Source: JARRPM01 sp963765545 (GTDB lineage: Bacteria > Pseudomonadota > Gammaproteobacteria > Pseudomonadales > Halieaceae). From it: DNA of 64,000 nucleotides. Where the stretch lies: assembly GCA_963765545.1 (NCBI GenBank), contig CAVXWW010000009.1, forward strand, positions 558,001 to 622,000. Direction: 5' to 3'. A program made the translations under genes and the position numbers. Under the pieces are notes generated by a model. It searched no databases, was not told the DNA's origin, and was given only the letters and a program-made list of their open reading frames with translations. This document shows, piece after piece, positions 16,772 through 25,315 of the stretch. Each line of letters begins with the position of its first letter. Position 1 is the stretch's first letter.

Positions 16772-17346
16772 AGGGCCTGATGATGACAGCCGATCTGGCC
16801 AGACGCTCAGACGACAAAAAAACGATAGGACGCCGAGGACAGTGCGATCCTGAATAGTTAGATTCGGTGCCCGCTGTCGAGATCTACTATGGACAATCAG
16901 TATTCAGGGTGGTGAAGCTCCTGCTGGGTAGCAAGTATCAAGTCTCTGATATTATTGATAGGTTACTATTTCGCCACCCATACAAAGTTGCACTCCCCGG
17001 ATTATTGGTGCATCAGTCTACTGCATCCATACGAGAATGGCTGCGCGCAAAACCAGCGCAGTAACTGGGGCCAGGATGGCAGTGGATTCAGGCATAGCAC
17101 TCTCCTTGAATTTTCATACATCGAATGGTGGATACACGTTGTGATGATGCGTCAACGGGCACGCATGAACAAGCTCAATGTGAAAGTGTGATAGGTGCCG
17201 GGTCTCCCATTACCCAAACCGGCGTTTGATGGTCCGCTAATCGGGAGACCTGCCATCGGAAATTTGATTCACTCGATTGAAGAAGTTAAGTTGTCAGAAC
17301 CCGCAGTTGGGCCGCTTAGATTTTTAAATCGCTAAAACATTTTGCT
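16772..17346. other. Intergenic region with decayed sequence
   Basis: 575 bp without a convincing gene. On the minus strand at 17018-17095, a good ribosome site (AAGGAGAG) precedes a 25-codon frame MPESTAILAPVTALVLRAAI... resembling the first helix of MAPEG-family proteins, which then hits a stop: possibly a dead gene. An inverted repeat GGTCTCCC/GGGAGACC (about 17201-17250) is also present. Confidence 0.35.
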
Positions 17347-18027
17347 TTAAACAACGGCCTTGAACTTCTGTCCTGCGGACAGTGAGTTAAACAACTTGGT
17401 AGATGCGGCAATATTGATTGTCCGTGTAAGTGCACCCTCCGCTGAGTCCTCAGCCATTTCCGCTTGCCAGATAAGACCTGCGGCTTCGGTAAACTCTCCC
17501 CTTATAAGTTCGTCTCCATAAAGTCGATGCACGATGTTGTCGTCGCTGAGTCCACAGGCGAGCAGGCGCACCAGCCAGGCGCAGTTTCGGGGGTCAATTG
17601 ATGTTAGGCCTGCGCTCGTTTCAGCCTGGACCCTGACAGTCAGTCGCGTGGCATCGGGTGTGCCGTAACGTATCGGGAAAGCTTTGTGGAGCAGGCAGAC
17701 GGCAACAAATATGCCACGCTGCTGGCTGACTTCGGCGAAGTCATCCCAAGGCTGGTCCTCCTGCAAGTCGTCCACCAGGTTCTGGCGCACACCGGGCCTC
17801 ATACTGTCGTCGAATACTGCCTCTAACACAATTTCACCCGCTCGTTGATTACCGATATCCTGAAGTGACATTAGGCAGATATCTTCCAGGTCCTCCTCAG
17901 CGATCTCACCAATATCGTCCGCATCGGCCAGCGCCAGTACTTTTCTGAGAGCCTCATTATCCCAGTCGCCAGTAAGCGAGTGGATTTCATCCTGAGACAA
18001 GACTGAAACATCGAATGAATTGGGCAT
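17347..18027 (-). CDS. Hypothetical acidic protein
   Basis: Unrecognised 226-residue cytoplasmic protein, strongly acidic in the first half (ADDIGEIAEEDLEDICLMSL, DDLQEDQPWDDF). There is no signal peptide or membrane segment. It starts MPNSFDVSVLSQDEIHSL, with AGGAG about six bases upstream. The coherent codon use and ribosome site argue for a real gene. It stands alone, with non-coding DNA on both sides. Confidence 0.6.
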   Translation of the reverse strand: MPNSFDVSVLSQDEIHSLTGDWDNEALRKVLALADADDIGEIAEEDLEDICLMSLQDIGNQRAGEIVLEAVFDDSMRPGVRQNLVDDLQEDQPWDDFAEVSQQRGIFVAVCLLHKAFPIRYGTPDATRLTVRVQAETSAGLTSIDPRNCAWLVRLLACGLSDDNIVHRLYGDELIRGEFTEAAGLIWQAEMAEDSAEGALTRTINIAASTKLFNSLSAGQKFKAVV

Positions 18028-18271
18028 GTATTAGCTCCTACGCCTTTTACCATGTCATGAGGGGAGTGACATTATCCGCTCTGCAGAGCCTGGACAAGTG
18101 CGAAGAGTAACGTTGGCTCAAATGCTATAACCCTGCGCGGAAATGTCACCATGTACTGCCAGGGGCTGGGCGTGCGTTCGATGTAAGTAGCACGCTTATG
18201 CAGCAGGTTACAGCGGGTCTTACCGGTGAAATAGGAAACGTCTGAGCCGTAAAGCAGTTAGGCAGGTGCCG

Positions 18272-18835
18272 TCACTGGCCCTTCGAAGCGAGATAGCCTT
18301 TGGCAAAAGCTATAGCAGCTGGGGGTTTTTCTGCTATCACTTCCACTTCTGCGCTGGCGGCTTCGATCTCCCATTCGTCTTCAAGCACACGACCGATCAT
18401 CCACAGAGCGCCTGCCCGGGTGGCTGACCCGCAGTGAATGTAGACTGGCTGGTGCTCACTGCTGCCCAGCGTGGCGAGAAAGGTATTCATCACCGCCGGG
18501 TTCGGGTTGTCGGTGTCCAGTGGCAGGTGCACGAAACGCAGCCCGGCTTGTTCTGCTGCGGCGCGATTGGCCTCGATGTTCGCGTCTTCCTCGCCTCCCA
18601 TGCGGAGGTTGATTACGGTGGTGAAGCCTGCTGTCTTCAATGACGGCATGGCAGCAGGCAGGGTGGCTCCACCGAAGCCCACCAGCGGGCCGGCGAAACT
18701 GGATGCATCCTCAATTTTTGAAAAGTTGCTGATACCAGTCATTTCTGCCTGCTCCGGTGCTGCCACGGTGCTCGTTGCGCCCAGCGAACACGCGAAGGTT
18801 ATTGCCGCCATAAAAGCGAAAAAGCGATCTCTCAT
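18272..18835 (-). CDS. Secreted tyrosine/dual-specificity-type phosphatase
   Basis: A 187-residue protein with a signal peptide (FFAFMAAITFACSLGATSTVAA) and a cysteine-phosphatase signature HCGSATRAGALWMIGR, which fits the CX5R loop with Cys as nucleophile; the general fold TVINLRMGGEEDANIEANRA resembles the BLH/DUF442-type phosphatases. A periplasmic location is predicted. The substrate is unknown. It lies 60 bp downstream of the broken DszB-like gene on the same strand and may have shared its transcript. Confidence 0.7.
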   Translation of the reverse strand: MRDRFFAFMAAITFACSLGATSTVAAPEQAEMTGISNFSKIEDASSFAGPLVGFGGATLPAAMPSLKTAGFTTVINLRMGGEEDANIEANRAAAEQAGLRFVHLPLDTDNPNPAVMNTFLATLGSSEHQPVYIHCGSATRAGALWMIGRVLEDEWEIEAASAEVEVIAEKPPAAIAFAKGYLASKGQ

Positions 18836-18897
18836 ATCTTATCTCATCAAATTGGTGACCTGAAACCCGGTACAAAGCCGGGCTCCAGATCGTCGGG

Positions 18898-19858
18898 CTA
18901 GCCGAGACGAGCTGACGGTCCGGGCAGCTTTTCACCCTCCACTTTCTTCCACTGCTGCTCGATCAGCTCTTTCGCCGCCTGCTCCAGAAACTCCGGCGCC
19001 GCCCACTTGCCAACATCAAAGTCATTCTTGATATAGCCGTGTTTCAACATGAATTCTTTGCCGATATCAACTGATTCTATATTCTGCGGCGACAGGTTGG
19101 GTACCATGTCAACATACTGGATACCCCGGTAGGTATCTTCCTCATCGAGATAATAGGTCTGTTTGTTGAGGATAGCCGCTGCGGCGCGCTTGTGCTCGTT
19201 GGTCCATCGTCCCACTCTGATCATGCCTTTCATAAAGGCAACCACCAGTTCCGGGTGCTCCTCGGCCATTACGTCGGTGCAGGTGATAACCGCGGGAATA
19301 TTAGCCAACTGCAGAGTCCAGTCCGGGTAGCGGGAGAGGTCCTCAATGGCTTTCATCTTGCCGGTCGCTTCCTGAATATGCTGGAAGACCTTGCTCTGGG
19401 TGTAGATGGCGTCCACCTTCCCCTCTAACAGCTGGGTCTCCAGCGGCCGCCTGCACGTGGATGGGAGGATACAGGCCGCCGAAGCGGATCAGGTTGTCGA
19501 GGTTATGGACGTAGTGGGGGTACCAGTTGTTGCCCCGGCGAGAACGAAAATACGAAAAGTCGACGCCGATTTTCCTGTACTCCTCACCGGTCCAACCCAG
19601 TTCCTGGTCCACATTGCTGGCCGAAATCAGCGGGCAGTTGGTATAGAACACCTCTTTCCAGTTCAGTGGCACGGTAGCCGCTACCTTTTTGCCCTCTGCG
19701 GCTGCCGCCTGGGCGGGGGTGGAGGCCAGGCCCGCCCCTAGCGCAGCTATACCGCCTGCGGCGAGGCCGGCGTGAACCACAAAGCTGCGGCGGGTCTGTA
19801 CTGACAAGTCTTCTTCCTGAGTGTCCACAATTGTGGGGTCTATGTCTTTGTTGTCCAC
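18898..19858 (-). pseudogene. DszB-like / NMT1-type substrate-binding protein, deleted and frameshifted
   Basis: The N-terminal part (from 19858) has a Tat signal (TRRSFVVHAGLAAGGIAALG) followed by FYTNCPLISASNVDQELGW and DNLIRFGGLYPPIHVQA, resembling the sulfinate desulfinase DszB and related periplasmic binding proteins. The C-terminal part (to 18898) includes VDAIYTQSKVFQHIQEATG and KWAAPEFLEQAAKE. They are in different frames, joined near 19450, and the central ~100-120 residues expected in DszB relatives are missing. The gene cannot make a complete protein. It is divergent from an AraC regulator that may once have controlled it. Confidence 0.75.
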
Positions 19859-20055
19859 GATAGGCTCCTTCAGATTTTATCGTTGAGTGACCGATGGGCG
19901 AGCGCGCTCCTGAGGGCACGCCAGCCGCAACCTTGGTGTAGCCATTGTAATTAGGCCCCTGCCGCTCGATTAGACAAAATCAGACATTGGCTATACATAT
20001 TCGGACAGGCTCGAGTAAACTTGTTGACCTGAATCAACTATGAGTGCCGTTATAA

Positions 20056-21090
20056 ATGAAAGGGTCGCCGGGTAAGCAGCAGCCCCATTTTGGCACGGTG
20101 CGGATTGCTGCGATTAGCTCCATCCCCCGGGTGTTCAGGCAGTTGGGTTTCGAGCCCGAAAAGGCCCTCGAGGATATAGGGTTCGACATACACCTGTTTG
20201 ACGCCCCCGACTATGTCATCCCCTTTAGCGAACGCAACCGGCTCATACAGCGCTGCATGGATAAGTCGGGGTGTCAGCATTTTGGACTATTGATTGGCCA
20301 GCATATCGGTCCGTCTTCATTCGGTATGCCGGGTTTTTTGATGCAGCAGTCGAACGACGTGGGTTCTGCACTGAGATCGTTTCAGCGCTATTTGCATCTG
20401 CACGTGGATGGCGCGGTCATTTACCTTGACGCACAAGGTGAGTCTGCCTTTCTGGGCTACAGCATTCTGGAACCGGCAGTAGAGGCCAGCGATCAGCTCC
20501 AGGATGCGGCCGTTGCCGTTGCTTTCAATATTATGCGGAAGTTGTGCGGCCCCGCATGGCTGCCTGCCAAGGTGTGTTTTGCGCACAGTAAACCGCAGAA
20601 CATCCGGCCATTTAAGCAATTCTTTGGTGCGCCCCTGTGTTTCGATATCGAAAAAAGCGGCCTGTACTTTCCCGCATCTACTTTGAAGCAGGCTTTGAAA
20701 GATTCCGATCCTGAGCTTCGCTCTTTGCTGCAAAGGCAGGTAGACGAGCTTGAAAATCGCTTTGCCCACGACTTCGCCGAACAGGTGCGGCGCGTTTTGC
20801 ATTCTTCCTTGTTGATGCACCAGGCGAGCGCCGATCATGTTGCCGCACTTTTTTCCATCCACCCAAGGACCCTGAACCGGCGCCTGAGAGCCTGTGGTAC
20901 CTGTTTCAGGGCGCTGGTCGACGAATGTCGTTTGCTTATCGCCCGGCAATTGCTGGAAGGCTCTTCGATGAGTCTGGGACAGATTGCCGCGGCGCTGGAT
21001 TATTCTGACGCGAGTGCTTTTGGCCGGGCTTTCAAACGCCAAAGTGGCACGACGCCCTCCCATTGGCGGGAGCAGCATCATGGGTACTGA
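20056..21090 (+). CDS. AraC-family transcriptional regulator
   Basis: A 344-residue regulator with an N-terminal ligand-sensing domain of the type common in OruR/ArgR-like AraC proteins (about residues 20-210; HFGLLIGQHIGPSSFGMPGF) and a C-terminal pair of helix-turn-helices (SADHVAALFSIHPRTLNRRL and SLGQIAAALDYSDASAFGRA). It diverges from the broken DszB-like gene 197 bp away, its likely former target. Its stop codon (TAC TGA) is supplied by the left end of an IS6-like remnant (GGTACTGAAAAGTTAA), so the last residues may be new. Confidence 0.88.
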   Translation: MKGSPGKQQPHFGTVRIAAISSIPRVFRQLGFEPEKALEDIGFDIHLFDAPDYVIPFSERNRLIQRCMDKSGCQHFGLLIGQHIGPSSFGMPGFLMQQSNDVGSALRSFQRYLHLHVDGAVIYLDAQGESAFLGYSILEPAVEASDQLQDAAVAVAFNIMRKLCGPAWLPAKVCFAHSKPQNIRPFKQFFGAPLCFDIEKSGLYFPASTLKQALKDSDPELRSLLQRQVDELENRFAHDFAEQVRRVLHSSLLMHQASADHVAALFSIHPRTLNRRLRACGTCFRALVDECRLLIARQLLEGSSMSLGQIAAALDYSDASAFGRAFKRQSGTTPSHWREQHHGY

Positions 21091-21200
21091 AAAGTTAAAC
21101 CTCCGAAATTGCTAGAGTTGGTGGGTGAATACCTATAAACGACACCGATTCCGGCCAGGCGCCCCCCACCCGATATCATTTCCTACGCCGTACCCAGGGC
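21079..21200 (+). mobile_element. IS6-like element, left-end fragment
   Basis: GGTACTGAAAAGTTAAACCT followed by CCGAAATTGCTAGAGTTGG and a start of the form MNTYKRHRFRPGAPHPISFP, the same arrangement as in the longer copy at 59.6 kb. Only the inverted-repeat end and the first codons remain. It overlaps the AraC stop codon. Confidence 0.65.
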
Positions 21201-21315
21201 ACTTCGCTGGGCAGGCACCTGGACAGAGTTCAGCACTATTGGGCTCTAAAGGTGATCTACAGGCCGCCAGACTACGCGCCACCCTGTCGCGAGGTGACAC
21301 TGGCGCCACCGCAGC

Positions 21316-22278
21316 CTAGTCCTCGATGATCTCCCGGCGGAACCGCACGGCCACACTGCGCGGCTGAACCGGCTTACCCCTGGCCAGCAGATGGGCTTTG
21401 GTGAAGGCTGCGCCGTACAGCAGAATCAGTGATGAGTAGTTTACCCAGAGCAACAGCAACACCAGGGAGCCCGCGGCGCCATAGGTGGAAGCAGTTGCCG
21501 TATGGGATAGGTAAAAAGCGATCAGGGTGCGGCCGAAGGTGAACAGCACGGCGGTCAGCACAGACCCCACCGCGACATCGCGCCAGCCCAACCGGACATC
21601 CGGTAATACCTTGAAGATCGTCCCAAACAACAGCGATGCCACCAGCAGGGATGCGATGAGGTCCACCACGCTGAAGGCCACCTCGTACCAGGGCAGCCAA
21701 CCCTGAACAGTGGGAAGAAACACGCGCAGCCCCACGCTCAGCGACAGCGAAACCAGCATCACGAAGCCGATGGCCAGCACAATGGTCAGAGACGTGAGCC
21801 GCTTCCTGATAAACAGGCCAATGCTGTTGCGTGAGGGCTTTGGTGCGACGGTCCAGATGGTATTCAGGGAGTTCTGCATTTGGCCGAAAACGGTGGTTGC
21901 ACCCACCAGCATGGCCAATATCCCGCCGATGCTGGCCAATAAGCCGCCTCCCTTCAGGCTCGAACTGTTGACCGCCTGTTGCACGGTCTCGGCGGCCTCT
22001 GCGCCAATTGTGTCATGCAGTTGTTCGGCGATCTGTCCCTGCGCCGCATCTTGACCGTAAAATATGCTGATGACACTGACGATCACAATCATCACCGGGG
22101 CAATGGAAAAAAGGGTAAAAAAAGCCAGCGAGCCAGCATTGGCGAAGGCATTGCTGTCCAGCCAGATCTGGGTGGCGTGTTTGAAGATAGCCAGCCAGTA
22201 CTTCAGATAGTTGACCAATCCGGATGTCATATCGGTTTCAGGGTTTCGCAAAATATAGAATGGCCTTGGTTTCAGCAT
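21316..22278 (-). CDS. YihY/BrkB-family inner-membrane protein
   Basis: A 320-residue protein with six hydrophobic helices and the family's early motif (FANAGSLAFFTLFSIAPVMIVIVSV) and late motif (YGAAGSLVLLLLWVNYSSLILLYGAAFTKA). The family was once annotated ribonuclease BN in error; the members are uncharacterised membrane proteins. The start could also be at MTSGLVNYL (about 22230). It is monocistronic and on the opposite strand to the AraC gene. Confidence 0.88.
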   Translation of the reverse strand: MLKPRPFYILRNPETDMTSGLVNYLKYWLAIFKHATQIWLDSNAFANAGSLAFFTLFSIAPVMIVIVSVISIFYGQDAAQGQIAEQLHDTIGAEAAETVQQAVNSSSLKGGGLLASIGGILAMLVGATTVFGQMQNSLNTIWTVAPKPSRNSIGLFIRKRLTSLTIVLAIGFVMLVSLSLSVGLRVFLPTVQGWLPWYEVAFSVVDLIASLLVASLLFGTIFKVLPDVRLGWRDVAVGSVLTAVLFTFGRTLIAFYLSHTATASTYGAAGSLVLLLLWVNYSSLILLYGAAFTKAHLLARGKPVQPRSVAVRFRREIIED

Positions 22279-22483
22279 GTCGCTTGGTTACCGAGGTCAG
22301 GCTAACACAGTCGGTCATCATTCGATAATCTACCGCGACAACCTGTCCCTGGCGGGTATCGCCAACTCACTATCTTGAGTTACCTGTCAGTACCCTACAG
22401 AGCCATTGACAATCGAATTGGTCATAGTCTTTAGAGTCAATCGATCAAAAAAATGAAAGACCACCATCCTGTAATAAGTATCA

Positions 22484-23572
22484 CTACTTGAGCTCATAAG
22501 CGTTAATGTCGGGGCGGAATACAAGTGGTTTCTCAGCAGCGTCACCTTGAAAGGTATCTCTAAAAAACCGGAACAAACTAGCATTATTGTTCGCTGGCTT
22601 ACCCTTAAAATAACTATGATCACCGCCAACGTACTTGGCTTCCGTGAGGTTGATGTAGTACGCGTTTTTTGCGTCCAGGTTTCTCAAGTAATGTCCGAGT
22701 CTCGCCAACTGCTCTTTGCCTGGCTTTTTCCTCGACCATCCCAGTGCGGAATCGTTTTCGTTTATTACAACGTAAAGTCTATTGCGAACCTGAACTCTTT
22801 CGAGCCAGACTTTGTGATCTTTGTTGTTCGCATCGGCGGCAATCAGCGCCACATTATCGAATACTAAAGTAGCGGTGGCACTTGCGGAAGGTATCAGTGA
22901 ATACTTGAGCAGGTAGTTACCCATGCTATGACATACCAGATTGATCTTAACCTGACATCTCCTTTCCAAGAGTCTGGTGTAGTAGCTTCTCGCAGCATCT
23001 GGGTTATCGCTGTGCGCAGATTCTGCCCGCTCCATTGAGTTCTTTCGAAACTCGAAAGTTAGCAGTTCGTGGTAGTAAGCTATCTTTTCCACGAGGCTAT
23101 CGAGCGCGTTGGTCGAGGCTCTCGCATCCTTTTTGTCTTCCAGATACGCTGCTGTGCCGGACAAGGCACCACCGCCGTTGGCTGGCCAAGTAAATGGAAC
23201 TACGATGACATCATACTTCTTTTCTATTTCAAGCGCTGTCTTGTATACGTCCTCTACATCATTGTTGTAGCCGTGTACGAAGATGAGGATGCTTTTGGAT
23301 TCTTTGTTGGCTTTATCAAATAGCTCGCATGCGACTCTAAGGCTCGCATACCAATCGTTGGTAGTGTCTATATTCAGGCTAAATTTATTTTTGAGGGCGA
23401 CTACTTCAGCCTTCGGCAATTTGTCCATCAGGACTTGAGTCGTACTGTTTTTAGCTGTGCCTTCAACTTTTACGAGTCTAAGTTCATTGCCCCCCTTTGG
23501 GTTTGGGGTATCACCAAAGATCTTGAGACCCTTCTTGGTGCTCGACAGTTTGCGATTTGTCACAAAATACAT
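22484..23572 (-). CDS. DUF900-type alpha/beta hydrolase
   Basis: Hydrolase with a HGYNNDVEDVYKTALEIEKK oxyanion region, FTWPANGGG, and a nucleophile elbow CHSMGNYLLKYS, matching the DUF900 group of alpha/beta hydrolases. MYFVTNRKLS at 23572 is chosen as start because GGGGAAAA lies just upstream; the frame is open to 23623. Base composition is clearly more A+T-rich than that of the flanking genes, which suggests recent acquisition. It is followed upstream by a truncated endonuclease/phosphatase fragment of unrelated composition. Confidence 0.75.
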   Translation of the reverse strand: MYFVTNRKLSSTKKGLKIFGDTPNPKGGNELRLVKVEGTAKNSTTQVLMDKLPKAEVVALKNKFSLNIDTTNDWYASLRVACELFDKANKESKSILIFVHGYNNDVEDVYKTALEIEKKYDVIVVPFTWPANGGGALSGTAAYLEDKKDARASTNALDSLVEKIAYYHELLTFEFRKNSMERAESAHSDNPDAARSYYTRLLERRCQVKINLVCHSMGNYLLKYSLIPSASATATLVFDNVALIAADANNKDHKVWLERVQVRNRLYVVINENDSALGWSRKKPGKEQLARLGHYLRNLDAKNAYYINLTEAKYVGGDHSYFKGKPANNNASLFRFFRDTFQGDAAEKPLVFRPDINAYELK

Positions 23573-23663
23573 AATTGTTTTCCCCCTGCATACTTTTTTA
23601 GTAGTCATCAAGAATACTGTCAAGTAGGAAACCCTACGTGAATTATTGATTTTCAGTATTTCA

Positions 23664-23865
23664 CTACAGCTCGAATTCTGCCCAGAGTGGATAGTGATCA
23701 GACACCCTGAATGAAGTCGAGGACTTGCTTAAGTCCGCGTCCACATAGATATGCGGCATGAAATCGAACCCGCCACCCCTCACATAATTCAGTATCATTC
23801 GTCGCTTCCTCGAACCAGTTTGAAACCAGGCAATCTGATTATAGAATTTTTCCAGATCGGGACTG
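23664..23865 (-). pseudogene. Endonuclease/exonuclease/phosphatase-family 3' fragment
   Basis: A minus-strand frame ending TAG at 23664-23666 reads NSPDLEKFYNQIAWFQTGS... GGGFDFMPHIYVDADLS... SFRVSDHYPLWAEFEL. The SDHYPLWAEF end is the hallmark C-terminal motif of the DNase I-like endonuclease/exonuclease/phosphatase fold, where Asp-His are catalytic. Everything upstream is lost: at about 23866 the sequence changes to an IS6-like transposase fragment. Confidence 0.7.
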
Positions 23866-24056
23866 TTGGCATTAGAGAAAATGGTACTGGGTACTTATGC
23901 TGCTGTTTCCAATTTGTTCACTTTGGGTAGGCATCTGGCCAGGGATAAGTATTATTCTGATCTTAGGGGCTGTGCGTTCAGTGAGTGGAGTAGGGCAGTG
24001 GCCCGATACTTCGCCAATGGAAGTCTATGGAATCAGTTAGTTAACTTGTCAAAACC
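23866..24056 (+). mobile_element. IS6-like element, right-end fragment
   Basis: Encodes a C-terminal IS6 transposase piece, LGTYAAVSNLFTLGRHLARD followed by LRGCAFSEWSRAVARYF, and ends with GTTAACTTGTCAAAACCCCC, the right inverted repeat. A second, separate right-end-like sequence (GGAGTTAATTTGTCAGCGCC) lies at 24184-24205, before the SDR gene. The fragment cuts the endonuclease/phosphatase gene. Confidence 0.7.
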
Positions 24057-24254
24057 CCCTGGCGCCCTGATTCAGGGCGACGATTGAGTTAAGCACATCA
24101 ACCTCGCCTCCGTTCACGCGTTGAAAGCGATTCAGCCAAGTATAAGAAATATAAACGAGGTGTGTCGATCAGGTTGCCTGCTGGAGTTAATTTGTCAGCG
24201 CCCGTCAGCGGTAGAGAAACGGGGTTAAGTGCGGGTAATTTTATTTTGGCCCTT

Positions 24255-25028
24255 TTACTGGAACGCCATACCTCCATCGACCTTGAGGATAGCGCCGTTG
24301 GTATAACTGGCGGCATCACTGGCCAGGAACAACGCCACGCCTATAATCTCTTCCGCTTCACCCGCCCGCCCCAGCGGTACGATAGCGGCGATAGCCTTTT
24401 TGACACCGTCAGACCAGGCATCGGAAATATCCGTCAGGAAAGGTCCCGGCATAATACAGTTGGTGCGCACTTTTGGCGCAAAGCTGTGGGCCAGGCTCTG
24501 GGTCAGGTTGTTGACTCCGGCCTTGGCTGCCGCATAGGGAATTTCCGCCGCTCCGGGTGCAATAGAGGCGGTACTGCTGACGTTGATAATCGAACCGCCC
24601 TCGCCCGCTACCATTCTTTCCGCCACCACGGCGGAGAGGCGGAAGGGCCCCCCCAGGTTGACTGCGATAACCTTGTCCCATAACTCGCGCGTAACTGAAC
24701 TCAGCGACGTGTAGAGGGGTGACATGCCCGCGTTGTTGACCAGTACGTCAATACGTCCAAAGTGGCCCCAGGCGGCTTCTACCAGCGCATCGCAGGCGTC
24801 CCAGTCCCCGACGTGGCAGGCAATGGCCAGGCACTCGGCCCCGGTCTCAGCGCGAATCGCAGCCGCCGCATCGTCGCAGCTGTCCTGCTTGCGCGAACTG
24901 ATAACCACGCTGGCGCCCGCCTCGGCAAAGGCCTTACACATCTGGAATCCCAGGCCGCGGCTGCCCCCGGTAACAACAATAACCTTGCCACTCAAATCGA
25001 AATGGCTGGCGGTTTTTCGAGCATCCAT
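24255..25028 (-). CDS. Short-chain dehydrogenase/reductase (SDR)
   Basis: Classical NAD(P)-dependent SDR of 257 residues: cofactor motif TGGSRGLG, NNAG, catalytic Ser (NVSSTAS) and YxxxK (YAAAK), and a C-terminal VDGG motif. It belongs to the broad FabG-like group; the substrate is unknown. Its first codons (MDARKTAS) lie inside a 52-bp sequence repeated at 30.14 kb, next to the second SDR gene, implying that the two SDR genes were once adjacent and co-transcribed (upstream gene at 30.9 kb, downstream gene here). Confidence 0.9.
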   Translation of the reverse strand: MDARKTASHFDLSGKVIVVTGGSRGLGFQMCKAFAEAGASVVISSRKQDSCDDAAAAIRAETGAECLAIACHVGDWDACDALVEAAWGHFGRIDVLVNNAGMSPLYTSLSSVTRELWDKVIAVNLGGPFRLSAVVAERMVAGEGGSIINVSSTASIAPGAAEIPYAAAKAGVNNLTQSLAHSFAPKVRTNCIMPGPFLTDISDAWSDGVKKAIAAIVPLGRAGEAEEIIGVALFLASDAASYTNGAILKVDGGMAFQ

Positions 25029-25057
25029 AGTTTGTACCTACGCGTTGCGAATTGTTA
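25006..25057. repeat. 52-bp direct repeat, copy A
   Basis: Matches 30136-30187 at 49 of 52 positions. It contains the start of the 24.3-25.0 kb SDR gene and, in the other copy, the stop of the second SDR gene. Together the copies bound the TonB/ZnuD block. Confidence 0.85.
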
Positions 25058-25077
25058 TGAGTATCATGGAGTATCAT

Positions 25078-25140
25078 GGGGTCAGACTCCATGAATTGTG
25101 AGGGATTTTGCCGGGTTGGAAAATCAAGGAGTCTGACCCC
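25078..25140. repeat. REP-like inverted repeat
   Basis: A 13-bp perfect inverted repeat, GGGGTCAGACTCC (25078-25090) and GGAGTCTGACCCC (25128-25140), separated by 37 bases. Such GGGGTCAGACTCC palindromes are typical of REP elements mobilised by REP-associated tyrosine transposases. It is preceded by a 10-bp tandem repeat (GAGTATCATG twice, 25060-25079). The following 175 bp up to the TonB gene show nothing else clear. Confidence 0.65.
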
Positions 25141-25315
25141 TTGCTCTTGTTGAGAAAACCGATCTCCGACCCGTGCTCTACTGTACTGTGCCTGGGCGAC
25201 TAAAAATCTTTAAGCTATTGATATATATAAATATGATAGATTTGACTGCGCGTCTTTCTAATAATACCCTCACGGCTGAATCTGGCCCAGCCCCAGCGTA
25301 ATCAGCAGCACAGTC

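Noticed and set aside
20317..21081. 254-residue minus-strand open frame opposite the AraC gene
   Set aside because: It lies wholly within the AraC regulator, whose domains are clear on the other strand; the antisense frame shows no family features and is a codon-bias shadow.
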